From: Oidiodendron maius Zn
Taxonomy: Eukaryota > Ascomycota > Leotiomycetes > Myxotrichaceae
Direction of reading: 5' to 3'
Assembly: GCA_000827325.1 (NCBI GenBank)
Contig: KN832889.1
Coordinates: 468,030-532,029 of the forward strand
Length of the DNA: 64,000 nt
Below, in pieces: positions 1 through 10,346 of the stretch (position 1 is its first letter; every line of letters starts with the position of its first letter). The notes beneath the pieces were generated by a model. That model had not been told where the DNA came from, did no database searches, and was given only the letters and a program-made list of their open reading frames with translations. Position numbers and translations under genes: made by a program.

Positions 1-8
1 ACAGTCTC

Positions 9-2795
9 ATGTCACCCGAAAGCTCGTCCCAGCCCAAGCAGTTTCAGTGCAAGACTTGTTGCAAGTCATATAAGAAGAAGGACTCGTTGACGCGCCATAG
101 CCATAATCATCAGGATAATCAACAGCACGTCTGTTTAGAATGTTCCAGGAATTTTCACCGTCGGGATATTCTGCAGAGACATCTTGACCTCCATCACACG
201 GGGCGAATACGAGGCGTGCGAGCCTGCGAGCGGTGCAGAGTATCTAAAGTTAGATGTGACTCCAAGACGCCTTGTGCGCGATGTGTGAAAGCGAGCCAGA
301 TCTGTATATATAGCGGTACTGGAAAAGATGGTTGCTCCACCAGGACAATCTCTGTGTCTGAGCCCACACTTCCAGAATTACCAACTCAGCATCAACAAAC
401 AGCTAACGGAAGTCATAATCGAGGCACTCCTCCCGATTTTGATGCATCACCGTCTAAGAGCCCGCAGACTGCGACAAATATGGCCCAGGTTTCAATAGTT
501 GACGAATTTACCGCATTGGATCCAACTAAACAAAACTCCTGTAATGAGGGAAGAAACACGATGTTTAGCGATCAGCGACATAGCGATGAGTCGGACGCCG
601 CGGATATTACAATGACGAACACCGTAAACCCTCTCATTTGGGGCCAAGAAGGCTTCTTGGCCTGGCCATCTGTCGACTTATTTCTAAACGATAACTTCAT
701 AGCAGATATGGATCTCTATGCAAACAATTCCATTCTATTGAATAGTGTCGACAACGCCATCTTCGAATTTGACGACAGTTCGACTGGGATAGCACAACCC
801 TCTAAGGACCCTGTGCTACTATTAAGCGACTTACCTCCAGATGGCGACGGCTCTCTGACATTTGCGACAGACTTTTCCAACTTCAATATAGGATCTACCG
901 GGTATACGCCCATAAGTTCACTGGACAGGAGCCGTGTGGGGAGTGGAGATTCAGAAAATCTGCGGTATTCATCCCAAACTACAGCAGAGAATGACCCAAG
1001 AGTGCAAGCCACGGACGCACCAGGTACCAATTACACACTTCAGGATCTTGTCAAGGAGATGGTGGAATTTGCAATCCAGAATATTACGGCGTCTGGCCCA
1101 TTTACACCCCACAAGGAGTGGTCAAGGGAATTCTCAAGCAGAATACAAAGATCTATGCCTGAAGCTGAGAGTATCCTTAGCCAGTCAAGCAGTCCCCACC
1201 TGCTCCATCATTTCTGTGGACAATTTATGGCACATTTCAACCCACTTTGGCCTTTAATACGACCGAAAGGCTTTGACATGGATTGCACTCTTCCAGCTCT
1301 TTATCTGACCATAGCATCGATTGGTGCCATGTACTCAGGCGCCAGATGCAGCCAATTAGGTCTGATGATCCACGAAACCCTTCGTATGGCAGTATTAACA
1401 ACTCCTCTTCTTCACCAGCAATCACGATATTCACTAGAATGTTTGCAATCATTGCTGTTAACCGAAATATCCACGCTTTATTTTGGACCGAGATCGGCAT
1501 TGCCCATAGCGCAAAGGATTGGAGCAATGATTGTACTTCAGGCTCGTACAATGGGGATTTTTAGTGGCCGAGCATTTTCAAAGTATAACTCTGTGGCCCC
1601 AACACTAGAGCAATGGAGTCATCACGAGGGAACAATTCGGGTGGCTTTTGGCAGTTTCCGGGCCGAATCGTTTGTGTCTGCCTTACTAAACTCTCCTCTG
1701 CTAGTCTCTGCTGAAGAGATTAATCTTGATTTGCCATGCCCAGATAAACTCTGGATGGGCAGTATTGAGGAGCAGCGAGCGTCATTGAAGGCAAGGGGTC
1801 ATACTAGTTTGATATACTCCGATCTAGTTCGCATAGCGATGGACAGGTCAGAGGTAATGCCTGATTTGGAAGTTTCTCACAGAGAATTAGTACTCTACGG
1901 TGCCCAGGAATCAATATGGCGATTCTCTCATGATCCTGAGCTGTTTTCTCGTACAATGGGACAGCTAAACGCAGAACATGTCTCAGTTCTCGATGATAAC
2001 CCGGATAGTGAATTGTTTACCCGTTCCCCAAGGAGACAGCCCCGGCACGGCGTCGTTGAAGACTGGAAGTCAGTAAGCACTTCTGTATCTCCAGTTGAAG
2101 TACCTACGCACGACCACTTGGACTGTTTTCCTCGTAAGATGGCCGACCTGCGACTCGATTACAACAGAATGATGCTCTTTCTCCGGGACTGGAAATCCTC
2201 TTTTGTTGGCAATCAGTCAAGGAGTCAACTTGAAGGCAGTCGATTCAACCTCCTAAACAGTCGCCTCCTCTATCACCTTGGGTTTCTCCGACTACGGGCT
2301 GACCTTCACACTCTCGATTTATTAACTATTGAGTACGGCGACTTTCCGACAGATGAAAAAGAGGATGCACTTGACCGTGTATGGCAATGGTCAAAAACAA
2401 TGTCTGCCGATAGGGCATTGCAACACGCTTGCGCAATATGGGTTTTGGTGTCGAGTGAATCCACTTGGCGGGGCGGAAGCCGCGCCCGGTTTAACATTCT
2501 CTGTCTTATAGCTCTTCATTGTGCCAGCAAAGTTGTATGGGCCTATGCAGGTGCCCACACAGATGCGCAGCGAGGAATGCTCAAAATGCCAGCAGCCTCG
2601 ACGGAATTCCTGGGCCCTGATATTGTCATCTTCCGAGAAAATTCCCAGATCCTCATGGAATGCTTCCATCGGTTATTTCATGTTATTACAAGAGGCTGGG
2701 TTTCCTGGTTTCCGGAGACTGTAATGCACATGGCAAAATCTCCGCTGCCGTTGCTCCAGGTATCGGATGTCGGTAGTGTACAGAATACAGAGTAG
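9..2795 (+). CDS. Transcription factor with C2H2 and Zn(II)2Cys6 fingers
   Basis: A 928-residue uninterrupted reading frame. Residues ~14-35 and ~42-63 form two C2H2 fingers (CKTC...H-H and CLEC...H-H). Residues ~73-99 form a fungal binuclear cluster with spacing C-x2-C-x6-C-x5-C-x2-C-x6-C. A low-complexity acidic linker follows, then from about residue 390 a helical region like the fungal-specific transcription factor domain (the stretch around PLWPLIRP). It is expected to be a nuclear DNA-binding regulator. It sits at one end of the catabolic-type cluster at 2.9-15.2 kb, so it is the natural candidate pathway regulator; that is inference. The ATG at 9 is the first in frame, and only eight bases of upstream sequence are visible, so an earlier exon cannot be excluded. 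No introns are needed. Confidence 0.9.
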   Translation: MSPESSSQPKQFQCKTCCKSYKKKDSLTRHSHNHQDNQQHVCLECSRNFHRRDILQRHLDLHHTGRIRGVRACERCRVSKVRCDSKTPCARCVKASQICIYSGTGKDGCSTRTISVSEPTLPELPTQHQQTANGSHNRGTPPDFDASPSKSPQTATNMAQVSIVDEFTALDPTKQNSCNEGRNTMFSDQRHSDESDAADITMTNTVNPLIWGQEGFLAWPSVDLFLNDNFIADMDLYANNSILLNSVDNAIFEFDDSSTGIAQPSKDPVLLLSDLPPDGDGSLTFATDFSNFNIGSTGYTPISSLDRSRVGSGDSENLRYSSQTTAENDPRVQATDAPGTNYTLQDLVKEMVEFAIQNITASGPFTPHKEWSREFSSRIQRSMPEAESILSQSSSPHLLHHFCGQFMAHFNPLWPLIRPKGFDMDCTLPALYLTIASIGAMYSGARCSQLGLMIHETLRMAVLTTPLLHQQSRYSLECLQSLLLTEISTLYFGPRSALPIAQRIGAMIVLQARTMGIFSGRAFSKYNSVAPTLEQWSHHEGTIRVAFGSFRAESFVSALLNSPLLVSAEEINLDLPCPDKLWMGSIEEQRASLKARGHTSLIYSDLVRIAMDRSEVMPDLEVSHRELVLYGAQESIWRFSHDPELFSRTMGQLNAEHVSVLDDNPDSELFTRSPRRQPRHGVVEDWKSVSTSVSPVEVPTHDHLDCFPRKMADLRLDYNRMMLFLRDWKSSFVGNQSRSQLEGSRFNLLNSRLLYHLGFLRLRADLHTLDLLTIEYGDFPTDEKEDALDRVWQWSKTMSADRALQHACAIWVLVSSESTWRGGSRARFNILCLIALHCASKVVWAYAGAHTDAQRGMLKMPAASTEFLGPDIVIFRENSQILMECFHRLFHVITRGWVSWFPETVMHMAKSPLPLLQVSDVGSVQNTE

Positions 2796-2936
2796 AGGAT
2801 TCACGGTCAAGGGGCACACCCGAAGCTCAATCCCTCTCCAAGCTCCAGCATCATCTCAAAGGACTTCGTATATCTAAACCTGGTTCGATTCTCTGTGTGC
2901 ACCTTATTGAAAAGTTCAATTTAAGAATGTGAGAGA

Positions 2937-3897
2937 CTACTCGAAGACTATGCGATTGCGCACCTTTCCAATCTGGTCAATCTCTATGCAGACTACATCC
3001 CCATGTCTAAGAAATTTCGGCGGCTTCATGAACAATCCAACACCACCAGCTGTGCCTGTCATGATTAAAGACCCTTTTTGGAGAGTTTGGCCTTGGCTGC
3101 AGAAAGCCACCAACTTGCGAACTCCAAAGCACAAGTCCGATGTGTTGGTGTCCTGTCGCATCTCACCATTTACAAAAGTCTTCAAAGTCAAGTTACTTGC
3201 ATCACCCAACAATCTTGTCGAAACCAGACACGGACCAATTGGTGCGTATTTATCGAATGATTTACTGAAACTCCACTGCGGTATTGGCCCAGCCTTATCT
3301 ACCTCGCGCTGCCAGTCTCGAGCGGATACATCGTTTCCCACTGTGTATCCTGCAACATAATCCAGCGCATCGGCCTCAGACACGTTTTTGGCATCTTGTC
3401 TAATGACTATTGTCAGCTCTCCTTCATAATCACACTGCTGCTGAGCAATTTTAGGAATGGAGATATCCTCTTCGGGGCCTGCAACAGCAGTCGAGGGCTT
3501 GAAAAAAATTGTCGGAAAAGTTGGCAATGGGCGACCTGTTTCGAGAACTAAGTAAAATGTTAGCCTGTTTCTTGAGAGGTGTGAGATTCAACGTAGTACT
3601 ATGAGTTTTATAGTTAAGTCCAATGCAGCGAATGATAGCAACTTCTTTCTGGTCGAGAGGACCCAGGAGCTTTTTCACAGTCTCTACCCGTTCGGTAGGT
3701 TTTGCAGTGAATGGATCGTTGCCATCGCAAACTTTGACCTGAAGTCGTGAAGTTTCCGCCAGACTGACAATGTCCTCTGTCGAGTTTGACAATATGGGTT
3801 CACCATATCGAATTCCATCGCCCCCTTCAGGCACGTAGCGGACTAGGCGAGTCCATGCGACAGCATGTTGGATCGGCATGATGGATATATTTGCCAA
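2937..3897 (-). CDS. Fumarylacetoacetate hydrolase (FAH) family enzyme
   Basis: Two exons, 3897-3600 and 3547-2937, give 302 residues. The 52-nt intron (3599-3548) restores the family segment GLNYKTHILETGRPLPTF. FAH-fold metal-binding features are visible: the acidic YEGEL pair and a GNDVSARDWQ motif, followed by FSKSFDKYAPIGP and a TGTAGGVG turn near the C-terminus. The family covers acylpyruvases, fumarylacetoacetate hydrolases, hydroxymuconate/hydroxyheptadienedioate isomerase-decarboxylases and oxopentenoate hydratases, all acting on ring-cleavage products. Next to an extradiol dioxygenase, processing a meta-cleavage product is plausible, but the exact reaction cannot be read from the sequence. 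It is convergent with the regulator (141 bp apart) and divergent from the MFS gene at 4392. An alternative start at MPIQ lies 18 bases downstream. Confidence 0.9.
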
Positions 3898-4391
3898 GGG
3901 AGCCGAGGTTCATATGATTTGGCAAGTCATATATCTCCCAGGATGTTTTGTATATCTCCAGACTATAGTCGGCCACAGAGAAGCAAAAATTGTAATGCAT
4001 TTAGACCCTCACAGTAGTCTAGAGTTCGATACCGTAGCTCCGGTTTTCGTGGCATCTAGAATCGCCATCATATCCGAGATTAGGACTCCCTGCCACTTTT
4101 TCCGATGGAGGCGAGGGTCCAAAGCGCATTAGTGTTGTTTTATTGGCAGCTAGGTATCTTTGCCGGCGATTTCACGGCACGGTTGGCAATGCGGGGAAAA
4201 TGGAGTAGGCTGACCAGGAATGCAAGGTAAATTATAATGCTTTAACTATTGGATGAGGAGAGAAGGAAAATAAGTTCTTTGACACCTGCTTCAAAACCTA
4301 TTTCATCGGACAGAGGGACGAAGTTTTTAAGATATACTGCCCCAACACAAATTGACATATACTTCAACATATACAAGTACCTATACTCCGT
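3898..4391. promoter_or_regulatory. Shared promoter of FAH-family gene and MFS gene
   Basis: A 494-bp intergenic region between divergently transcribed genes. It contains TCCGA at 4073 and 4101 and TCGGA at 4306, a pentamer also repeated in the two other divergent promoters of this cluster. No other gene is seen. The role as binding site is inference. Confidence 0.5.
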
Positions 4392-6005
4392 ATGAACACC
4401 ACAGTTGTATACCCACACCCTAGAATGGCGAATGAACCAGACATGCCTCCCGGCACCGAGCTTATGCGAGATGCTACGAATAATCGGATTGATGAGTTTT
4501 CAGATTTGCACCAAGTCCTAGTGCCTAAACCATCAGACGACCTCGAAGACCCACTGAACTGGAGTTTCCCTCGAAAGATCGTTACTGTCATCGTTCAAGC
4601 TCTCTACGTTCTTTTCTCCATTTTACCAACGCTCTCCATTGCTCCAGTTACACCAATCTTCTTAGCGGAGTTTCATACAGATGAGGGAACTGTCTCTTTA
4701 TTCTTAGGCGTGGCTGTCATCACATTAGGATATATGAACTTTATATTGGTCCCATTCTCAAATATCTTCGGCCGACGAGCTACGTGCCTCATTACGGCGG
4801 CTATAGTTATCGGTGGAAATATCTGGCTGGCGTTAGCCAGAGGGGTAGGGAGCTTCCTTGGAGCCAGAGTGTTCAATGCCATAGGCGCAGCTGCAAACGA
4901 GACTGTTATGGTTCAAGTCATTGCCGATATCTTCTTCCTCCATGAGCGTGGACAGTGGATGGGTGTGTACTTTGCCGCATATTTTCTTGGCTGCTTTGTC
5001 GGACCCATTATTGCAGGCAATATGGCCCAAGCCCTAGGGTGGCGTAGCTTCTTCTGGCTTTGTACAGGAGTCTCTTCTTTGAACTTTTTCAGTGTGCTCT
5101 TCTTCTTTCCCGAAACAAAATACCATAGGAAGATGAGCAGTCCTGACAGCACAGAGGACCAAAATTCATCTGCGGATGCCAAAGGCCAGGACTTGGGAGT
5201 CACATCTGCAGTTATCGAGCACTCGTCAAATGTTAAGATGGCACTCGGAAATGGAAGACCTGGGAGACGGCAGTGGTATTTGATCCAAAAGCCATATCCC
5301 AATGCAGTCTCCTCTCTGCTAAGGGATATTGTTACTCCTGTCTATATTCTCGGCTTTCCAATAATAGCCTGGACAGTGTTTGTTGTGGAGGCGTCAGCAA
5401 ATACACTTCTAGCGATGAATCTCACCCAGTCACCTGTTTTTGCGGCACCGCCGTATCACTTCACTCCAGGGGAGGTTGGGTTTGTGAATTTTGCCTTCGT
5501 GGTCGGCGGCATGATTGGGTTGATTACGGCCGGTCCACTATCAGATTGGGTTGCCAAAAGACTGACGGTCCGGAACAACGATCTTCGCGAACCTGAGATG
5601 CGACTATGGGCAATGGTACCATATTTTGCGGTAATGGTCCTAGGATGCATTGTCATTATACTTGGCTACCATAATCAATGGCCCTGGCAGGCAATTGTAG
5701 CCTTTGGCTATACCTGCATTGGATTGCAGGTCATTGCGCTTCCCACAATTGCGGTTGCGTATGCTGTCGACTGTTACAAGCCAATTAGTGGCGAAATTTT
5801 GGTGATCTGCACAGTCTTCAAGAATACAGTTGGATTCAGTATGGCATACTGGGTACAGGACTTGACCCCGGCAAATGCTGTCCTTGTGTTGTTCGCAACG
5901 AATGCAGGGGCTTGTCTCCTTGGTATCCCAATATATTTCTTTGGTAAGAGGCTACGGCGATTTAGTCAAAACTCTGCTGTACACCTCATGGAAAATGTGA
6001 TGTAG
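4392..6005 (+). CDS. MFS transporter, 12-TM DHA1-type
   Basis: 537 residues in one exon. A cytoplasmic N-terminus ends in LEDPLNWSFPRK, typical of fungal DHA1 carriers. Two blocks of six hydrophobic segments follow, with the family loop NIFGRRATCL between TM2 and TM3 and a long hydrophilic central loop at about residues 240-300 (KYHRKM...NSSADAKG). It is a plasma-membrane proton-coupled carrier by family. Given its shared promoter with the FAH-family gene, uptake of the cluster's substrate or export of an intermediate is likely. The start at 4392 is the first ATG; MANEP, 11 codons downstream, is an alternative. Confidence 0.9.
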   Translation: MNTTVVYPHPRMANEPDMPPGTELMRDATNNRIDEFSDLHQVLVPKPSDDLEDPLNWSFPRKIVTVIVQALYVLFSILPTLSIAPVTPIFLAEFHTDEGTVSLFLGVAVITLGYMNFILVPFSNIFGRRATCLITAAIVIGGNIWLALARGVGSFLGARVFNAIGAAANETVMVQVIADIFFLHERGQWMGVYFAAYFLGCFVGPIIAGNMAQALGWRSFFWLCTGVSSLNFFSVLFFFPETKYHRKMSSPDSTEDQNSSADAKGQDLGVTSAVIEHSSNVKMALGNGRPGRRQWYLIQKPYPNAVSSLLRDIVTPVYILGFPIIAWTVFVVEASANTLLAMNLTQSPVFAAPPYHFTPGEVGFVNFAFVVGGMIGLITAGPLSDWVAKRLTVRNNDLREPEMRLWAMVPYFAVMVLGCIVIILGYHNQWPWQAIVAFGYTCIGLQVIALPTIAVAYAVDCYKPISGEILVICTVFKNTVGFSMAYWVQDLTPANAVLVLFATNAGACLLGIPIYFFGKRLRRFSQNSAVHLMENVM

Positions 6006-6672
6006 TTAGGGGTGACTTAATAAAGTAGCTAAGAGAAATGCAGTACTACTGATTTAGTAACATAATAAGCTTAATATAACTTAAACGGTGAAGAGTAAGT
6101 TAAGTTAACTTATGTAGTATTACTAATATTTTACTTAGTGAACACTATAAACGCAATAGATATATACTTACCCAATATAAAAGTCATGGATACTAGGTAG
6201 CCCTGTGTTACAACCATTCTCTGGCTTCTTCTATTACTTTGAGACATCTTACTATATTAGTAATATATTTTCTAAAGTATTATGCATCTTTGTGTACCAA
6301 CAAGTGCCACGCCTCTACGTGTCTAGAACCCACACTACCTGAGATGCCCACTGCCACTATTACCGAAACCAGAACCCCTGTTTTCCCTCACCTGCCACAC
6401 GACTGGGCAAATTTTCTATCGTTTGCCTCTGCAATCGTATTTCTTTCTCCGATGGCAGTTTATTAAATTCATGATAGCAAGAGTTTCCACGTTACATTGG
6501 ACTGTAAGTGGCCGTTAGGTCTAGGCTGTGAGTGAAAGAGAAATACATACTCTAAGGAATTTACGATCCTTGTAAATCTTTAATACTAATCTGCTGATGC
6601 GAATAGATTTCCCTTGGAAACTCTCAACTATTCAACTTACTCTGAAGTTAACCATTCTCAAAATTGGCGGAA
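6006..6672. other. Intergenic, AT-rich
   Basis: Between the MFS stop and the dienelactone hydrolase start. It is strongly AT-rich from 6030 to 6300 with TTAACTTA-like repeats. One TCCGA lies at 6448. No gene or RNA is recognised. Confidence 0.5.
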
Positions 6673-7839
6673 ATGTTCACGCCAGACTGCTGCAGGGGAG
6701 TACCAGGGGACGGTTCGTTATTACCTCAAACTCAAATAGTCATAGTTTTCATCCTGTCCACTGATATTTACAACAGAAAAGTACAAGCTTAAAGGATCAT
6801 TCATCGGAATGTACAATTTGAACGTCTATAAAGTAAATACTCGTATGGAGACCAGCAAAGGCACACTGCTATTTCTTCCAGACGCTTTCGGGCTTGCTTC
6901 TCACAATTTGATTCTCTCCGATTTGTATGCAGCGGAAGGTAAACTATTCATAACCATTGTTTTGTTTGGCTACATATATACCCAATCTGACTTTACCCAG
7001 GCTATGATGTCCTGTTGATCGATATTCTCGAAGGCAAGCATAATGAGGAAGAAACTCTTTTCTTCTAAATGACTAGTGATAAATTGCTTTTCGCTAAGTT
7101 TAACCACAGGAGACCCACTTCCCATTGCCCTAATGAAATACGTTCCTGGCACAGACATTGAAAAATATTCCAACTTAACATTGAAGGTGCTGAGAATAAA
7201 ATTTTGCATGGCACGCTCCTACTCACAACTTACTGCAGGATAAAGATACGATTCGAAAAGCCGACATGAACTCTTGGGGCAAGCTACACAATCCGTCTCA
7301 TGTCTGGCCTTTGGTCGTGCACTTTTTACTAAAGCTTCAGGACGAGATACCAACCAACACTAAACTATATGCTCTGGGGCATTGCTTCGGTGGAAAGTAT
7401 GCACTGAAGCTTGCACAACGAGAAATTTTAACGGCGGTCATTGCCATGCACCCTGTATGAGACGTTGTCTCCCTGTATATTTTTTCTGATCTGACCTTAA
7501 CATCTAGTCCTTTCTCGAGCCTTCGGATTCCGAAAATCTCAATTGTCCCATCTTTATTGGATGTGCCGGTAACTATTTCTCAATATATGACTGTACAAGT
7601 CATATGTTGTGGATAATTTATTTGAAAACTAACTTCATGCAGAAACGGATTTCATAACGCCTACACTGACCAGTGACTTGCTTTCTGCATTGCCAAAATC
7701 AAACCATCCCTATAAACTTGTCATATATGGACATACAAAGCATGGGTTCTCATCAAGAGCCGATATGGATGATCCAACGGCAAGAAAGGTCTTAATGGAT
7801 TCGTTTAATGACTCAGCCAGGTGGATCGAAAGCTTCTGA
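6673..7839 (+). CDS. Dienelactone hydrolase family protein, seven exons
   Basis: Exons 6673-6712, 6777-6938, 7001-7033, 7110-7186, 7239-7454, 7508-7568 and 7643-7839 join to 261 residues. The product matches the alpha/beta-hydrolase DLH (AIM2-like) family throughout: TLLFLPDAFGLASHN, ILEGDPLP, nucleophile Cys in GHCFGGKYAL, the Asp-bearing ETDFITP and the His in HTKHGF. The third intron, 7034-7109, begins GC (AAG|GCAAGC) rather than GT; it is needed to avoid an in-frame stop and to restore ILEGDPLP. The fourth donor, GTGCTG, is weak. Family members hydrolyse dienelactones and related esters, so a place in aromatic ring-fission catabolism fits the neighbours. It could be mistaken for a pseudogene because open frames between introns are short. 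Confidence 0.85.
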
Positions 7840-8713
7840 TGGAATGCCGTTGACTTGGGATGATTTTGTTGAATCCGAAGCGCCGTGATAAGAGTTTCCA
7901 CAAACAGATTCAGGCAGATTTTTGATCTATGAACTAACTATCTTTTTCCCTACCGCATAAATAAATTGTGAACTGAGTTATCCAAATTGAAAGCTGATTG
8001 ATTGTCTCTGTGTTGATATTTATTATACAATATATTATGTTGACCGATATTAGGGCCTCAAGCATATGGAGGATGATACAGCACTGATACGCACAGCGCC
8101 TATTGAGTGCCCAGTCCTCTTGCGTTGAGCTTCCGTATAGAGCTTAAAAGTCCTACGGACCGTAAGCACGTATATAAAGACCTATTGCATCCGTAAGGAT
8201 GCTCCTTAATTTTCCTCTACATTACTCAATTGTTTGCAACTATCTAGTACTTTCTGCATACATTATTGCCGAAACATATAGTCAGTATAACTGAGTTTGA
8301 CCTTGATATCCAACTACAACCTGTGCACCTGATAAGCTAGCAATTACCTGGCGATCCTCTTGAGACCGTGTCAAGATATTATATAAATTATATGAACACA
8401 ATCTGAAGGAAATTTTACTCCGTTCTTATTTTACGCATGTGAAAAAGGGTATGATACGAGACAGAATTCTATATCATGGTTTAAGCTCCTGTTATCTAGG
8501 TCGATATAATATAACATCTCACCGTAACCACCCGCTTAGAGATACACCCAGCACCGCGATACTAATGAAATAAGTTTGTTGCGAACAACTTAAAAATGAC
8601 AAAATTTGTTACAGATGAGATAAAGCAACCGAAAGTGTGATTTATTGAAAGTATAATTGAGTTTGAAAGAAATGCATGCCTTCCATCACCGGATATAACA
8701 TTCTAACAAATTG
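7840..8713. other. Intergenic, no gene seen
   Basis: 874 bp between the 3' ends of the dienelactone hydrolase and the PRISE-type reductase, which converge. AT-rich; nothing recognised. Confidence 0.5.
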
Positions 8714-9895
8714 TCATTGCCTCGCTGCAGGTGGTGGAATAATCCCCTGACGAACCAATTCGTCAAATGTTGCGATAAAAGAATCAAAGCTGTCCATATA
8801 TCCTGTCCATCCATACCTCCTCGCCTTGCTAACACTCAGCAAAGCACTCCACGTGCGACCAAACACCCAATCCTGGAACTGCCATGTCCCGCAATCAAAA
8901 GTCTTCTTGCTAGAGGCAGAGCCCGTCTCCTCACACAATTTATCCCACACCGGGCGCTTATCCTTGGCCCATGAAGCGAACGAGAATGGCTGCTGAACGT
9001 CGCCGTCGCCAGGCTCTGTCACGGTGAGCTGGGATGAAGCGTCGGCAGGGTCAATACCGAAATAGGTTGCCAGCTGTGGCCAGAAATATTTCCAGCAGAC
9101 GCTGTCACCGTTGGTGCAGTTAAAGGCTTCATTAGCGCATCTGGGCTGTGTGGAGACGAAAATAGTCAAGTCGGCGATCAGGGGAGCATAAGCCATGTCA
9201 TCGTAACCTTCCCAGTAACTAGAGTTAGTGGGCATGGGCGCTTTAGTGCCGCTCCTTTTGCAGATCAAGAAGTAGAGTGCGAATGACAGCGCTGAATTCA
9301 TCCCGTTGGGCTTGTAAGTGGAGCCAATAATGGCTTGAGGACGAATGACGTTCCAGGTCCAGTTCTTGTTCTTTTGATAATCCTTTAGGAAATCTTCCTG
9401 TGCGTAGTAGAAGTTTTCTGACTTTGAGACCGCGCGATGGTGGTCCTCTCTGAGTGGATTAGAGGCAGGCTGGATATGGACATTGTAATACTTTCCACCT
9501 GTCTGAAGCGTGATGTTCTTGAGATTAGGCGCAATAGATGTTATTGCCAATAAAAAATTCTCAAATAGTCGTTCATTGGCATAATTAAGCTCACGGAAAT
9601 CATCTCTATGGACATAGGATGAGAAGTAAGTGTGCGTTGTTTCAGCGCAGACCGTTTGCATCTGTTTGATGAGTTTTTGAGAATCTTGCGTGAAGTCAAG
9701 TGCAATAAATACAACGCGAGAGTCCTCGATCGTGGATGCCAGGGGACTATTCGATGTGACTATGATTTTGCTCCATTCTTCGGCTGTCGTTTTAGTGACG
9801 AGATATTCAAGGATGGCATTGCCTGTGATTCCATTTCCACCAGTGATAAAAGCCACTTTCTGCTGGCCCTTCGTCTCTACCTGAATTGCAGTCAT
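8714..9895 (-). CDS. PRISE-type (SirQ-like) atypical SDR reductase
   Basis: 393 residues, single exon. The N-terminus has a Rossmann nucleotide-binding turn, ITGGNGITGNAI, shifted slightly from the classical TGxxGxxG. Residues ~150-190 contain LQTGGKYYNVH and the later ENFYYAQED. These match the displaced Lys and Tyr catalytic residues of progesterone 5-beta-reductase/iridoid synthase-like (PRISE) enzymes, including the fungal SirQ type, rather than a classical YxxxK. PRISE enzymes reduce enone double bonds with NADPH, so the substrate may be an alpha,beta-unsaturated carbonyl; the true substrate is unknown. It is divergent from the P450 at 10347, so the two probably share control. Confidence 0.88.
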   Translation of the reverse strand: MTAIQVETKGQQKVAFITGGNGITGNAILEYLVTKTTAEEWSKIIVTSNSPLASTIEDSRVVFIALDFTQDSQKLIKQMQTVCAETTHTYFSSYVHRDDFRELNYANERLFENFLLAITSIAPNLKNITLQTGGKYYNVHIQPASNPLREDHHRAVSKSENFYYAQEDFLKDYQKNKNWTWNVIRPQAIIGSTYKPNGMNSALSFALYFLICKRSGTKAPMPTNSSYWEGYDDMAYAPLIADLTIFVSTQPRCANEAFNCTNGDSVCWKYFWPQLATYFGIDPADASSQLTVTEPGDGDVQQPFSFASWAKDKRPVWDKLCEETGSASSKKTFDCGTWQFQDWVFGRTWSALLSVSKARRYGWTGYMDSFDSFIATFDELVRQGIIPPPAARQ

Positions 9896-10346
9896 TTTGG
9901 AATGATGTTTGGAGTGATGTTTGGAATGTTAACAAATTGTCTGTCGATTTCGGATATATGGCCTAGCTCAAATGATAAATACAACACGGTCTTGATGCTT
10001 AGTGTAGAGCGTGAACATTCAGCTGTTTGGAAACTAGGAATTTGGGGCAGCATTCTTTGTGCCCATTCAACAGCCCAACAGCTGGATCGCCCCGCATACC
10101 CCTTTTCCGGAGAGGAGCCACTTTGCGCTTAGTCACACACATCTGGAAGCTCGGAATACACCATCATCCCGAACTGCCACTTTATCCGACGACGTTTTAT
10201 GGTTGTGGCATGAGTAGATCGTTAGTTAATTTTAATACCGAATTCCCGAGAATATTTGATATCGTATGCAGAGATCCAAGCCGCGTTATTTGCATCAATT
10301 TACTTTCAGATCAGACAGAACGACAGCATTGCTTCGTCGTGGAATT
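9896..10346. promoter_or_regulatory. Shared promoter of reductase and P450
   Basis: A 451-bp divergent region. TCGGA occurs at 9950 and 10151 and TCCGA at 10185. A short direct repeat of GATGTTTGGA(A/G)TG lies just upstream of the reductase start (9903-9930). Binding function is inference. Confidence 0.45.

Noticed and set aside
7001-7109. Inactivating stop in the dienelactone hydrolase
   Set aside because: The stop lies inside a segment that splices out as a GC-AG intron restoring conserved family sequence; all other exons join in frame.
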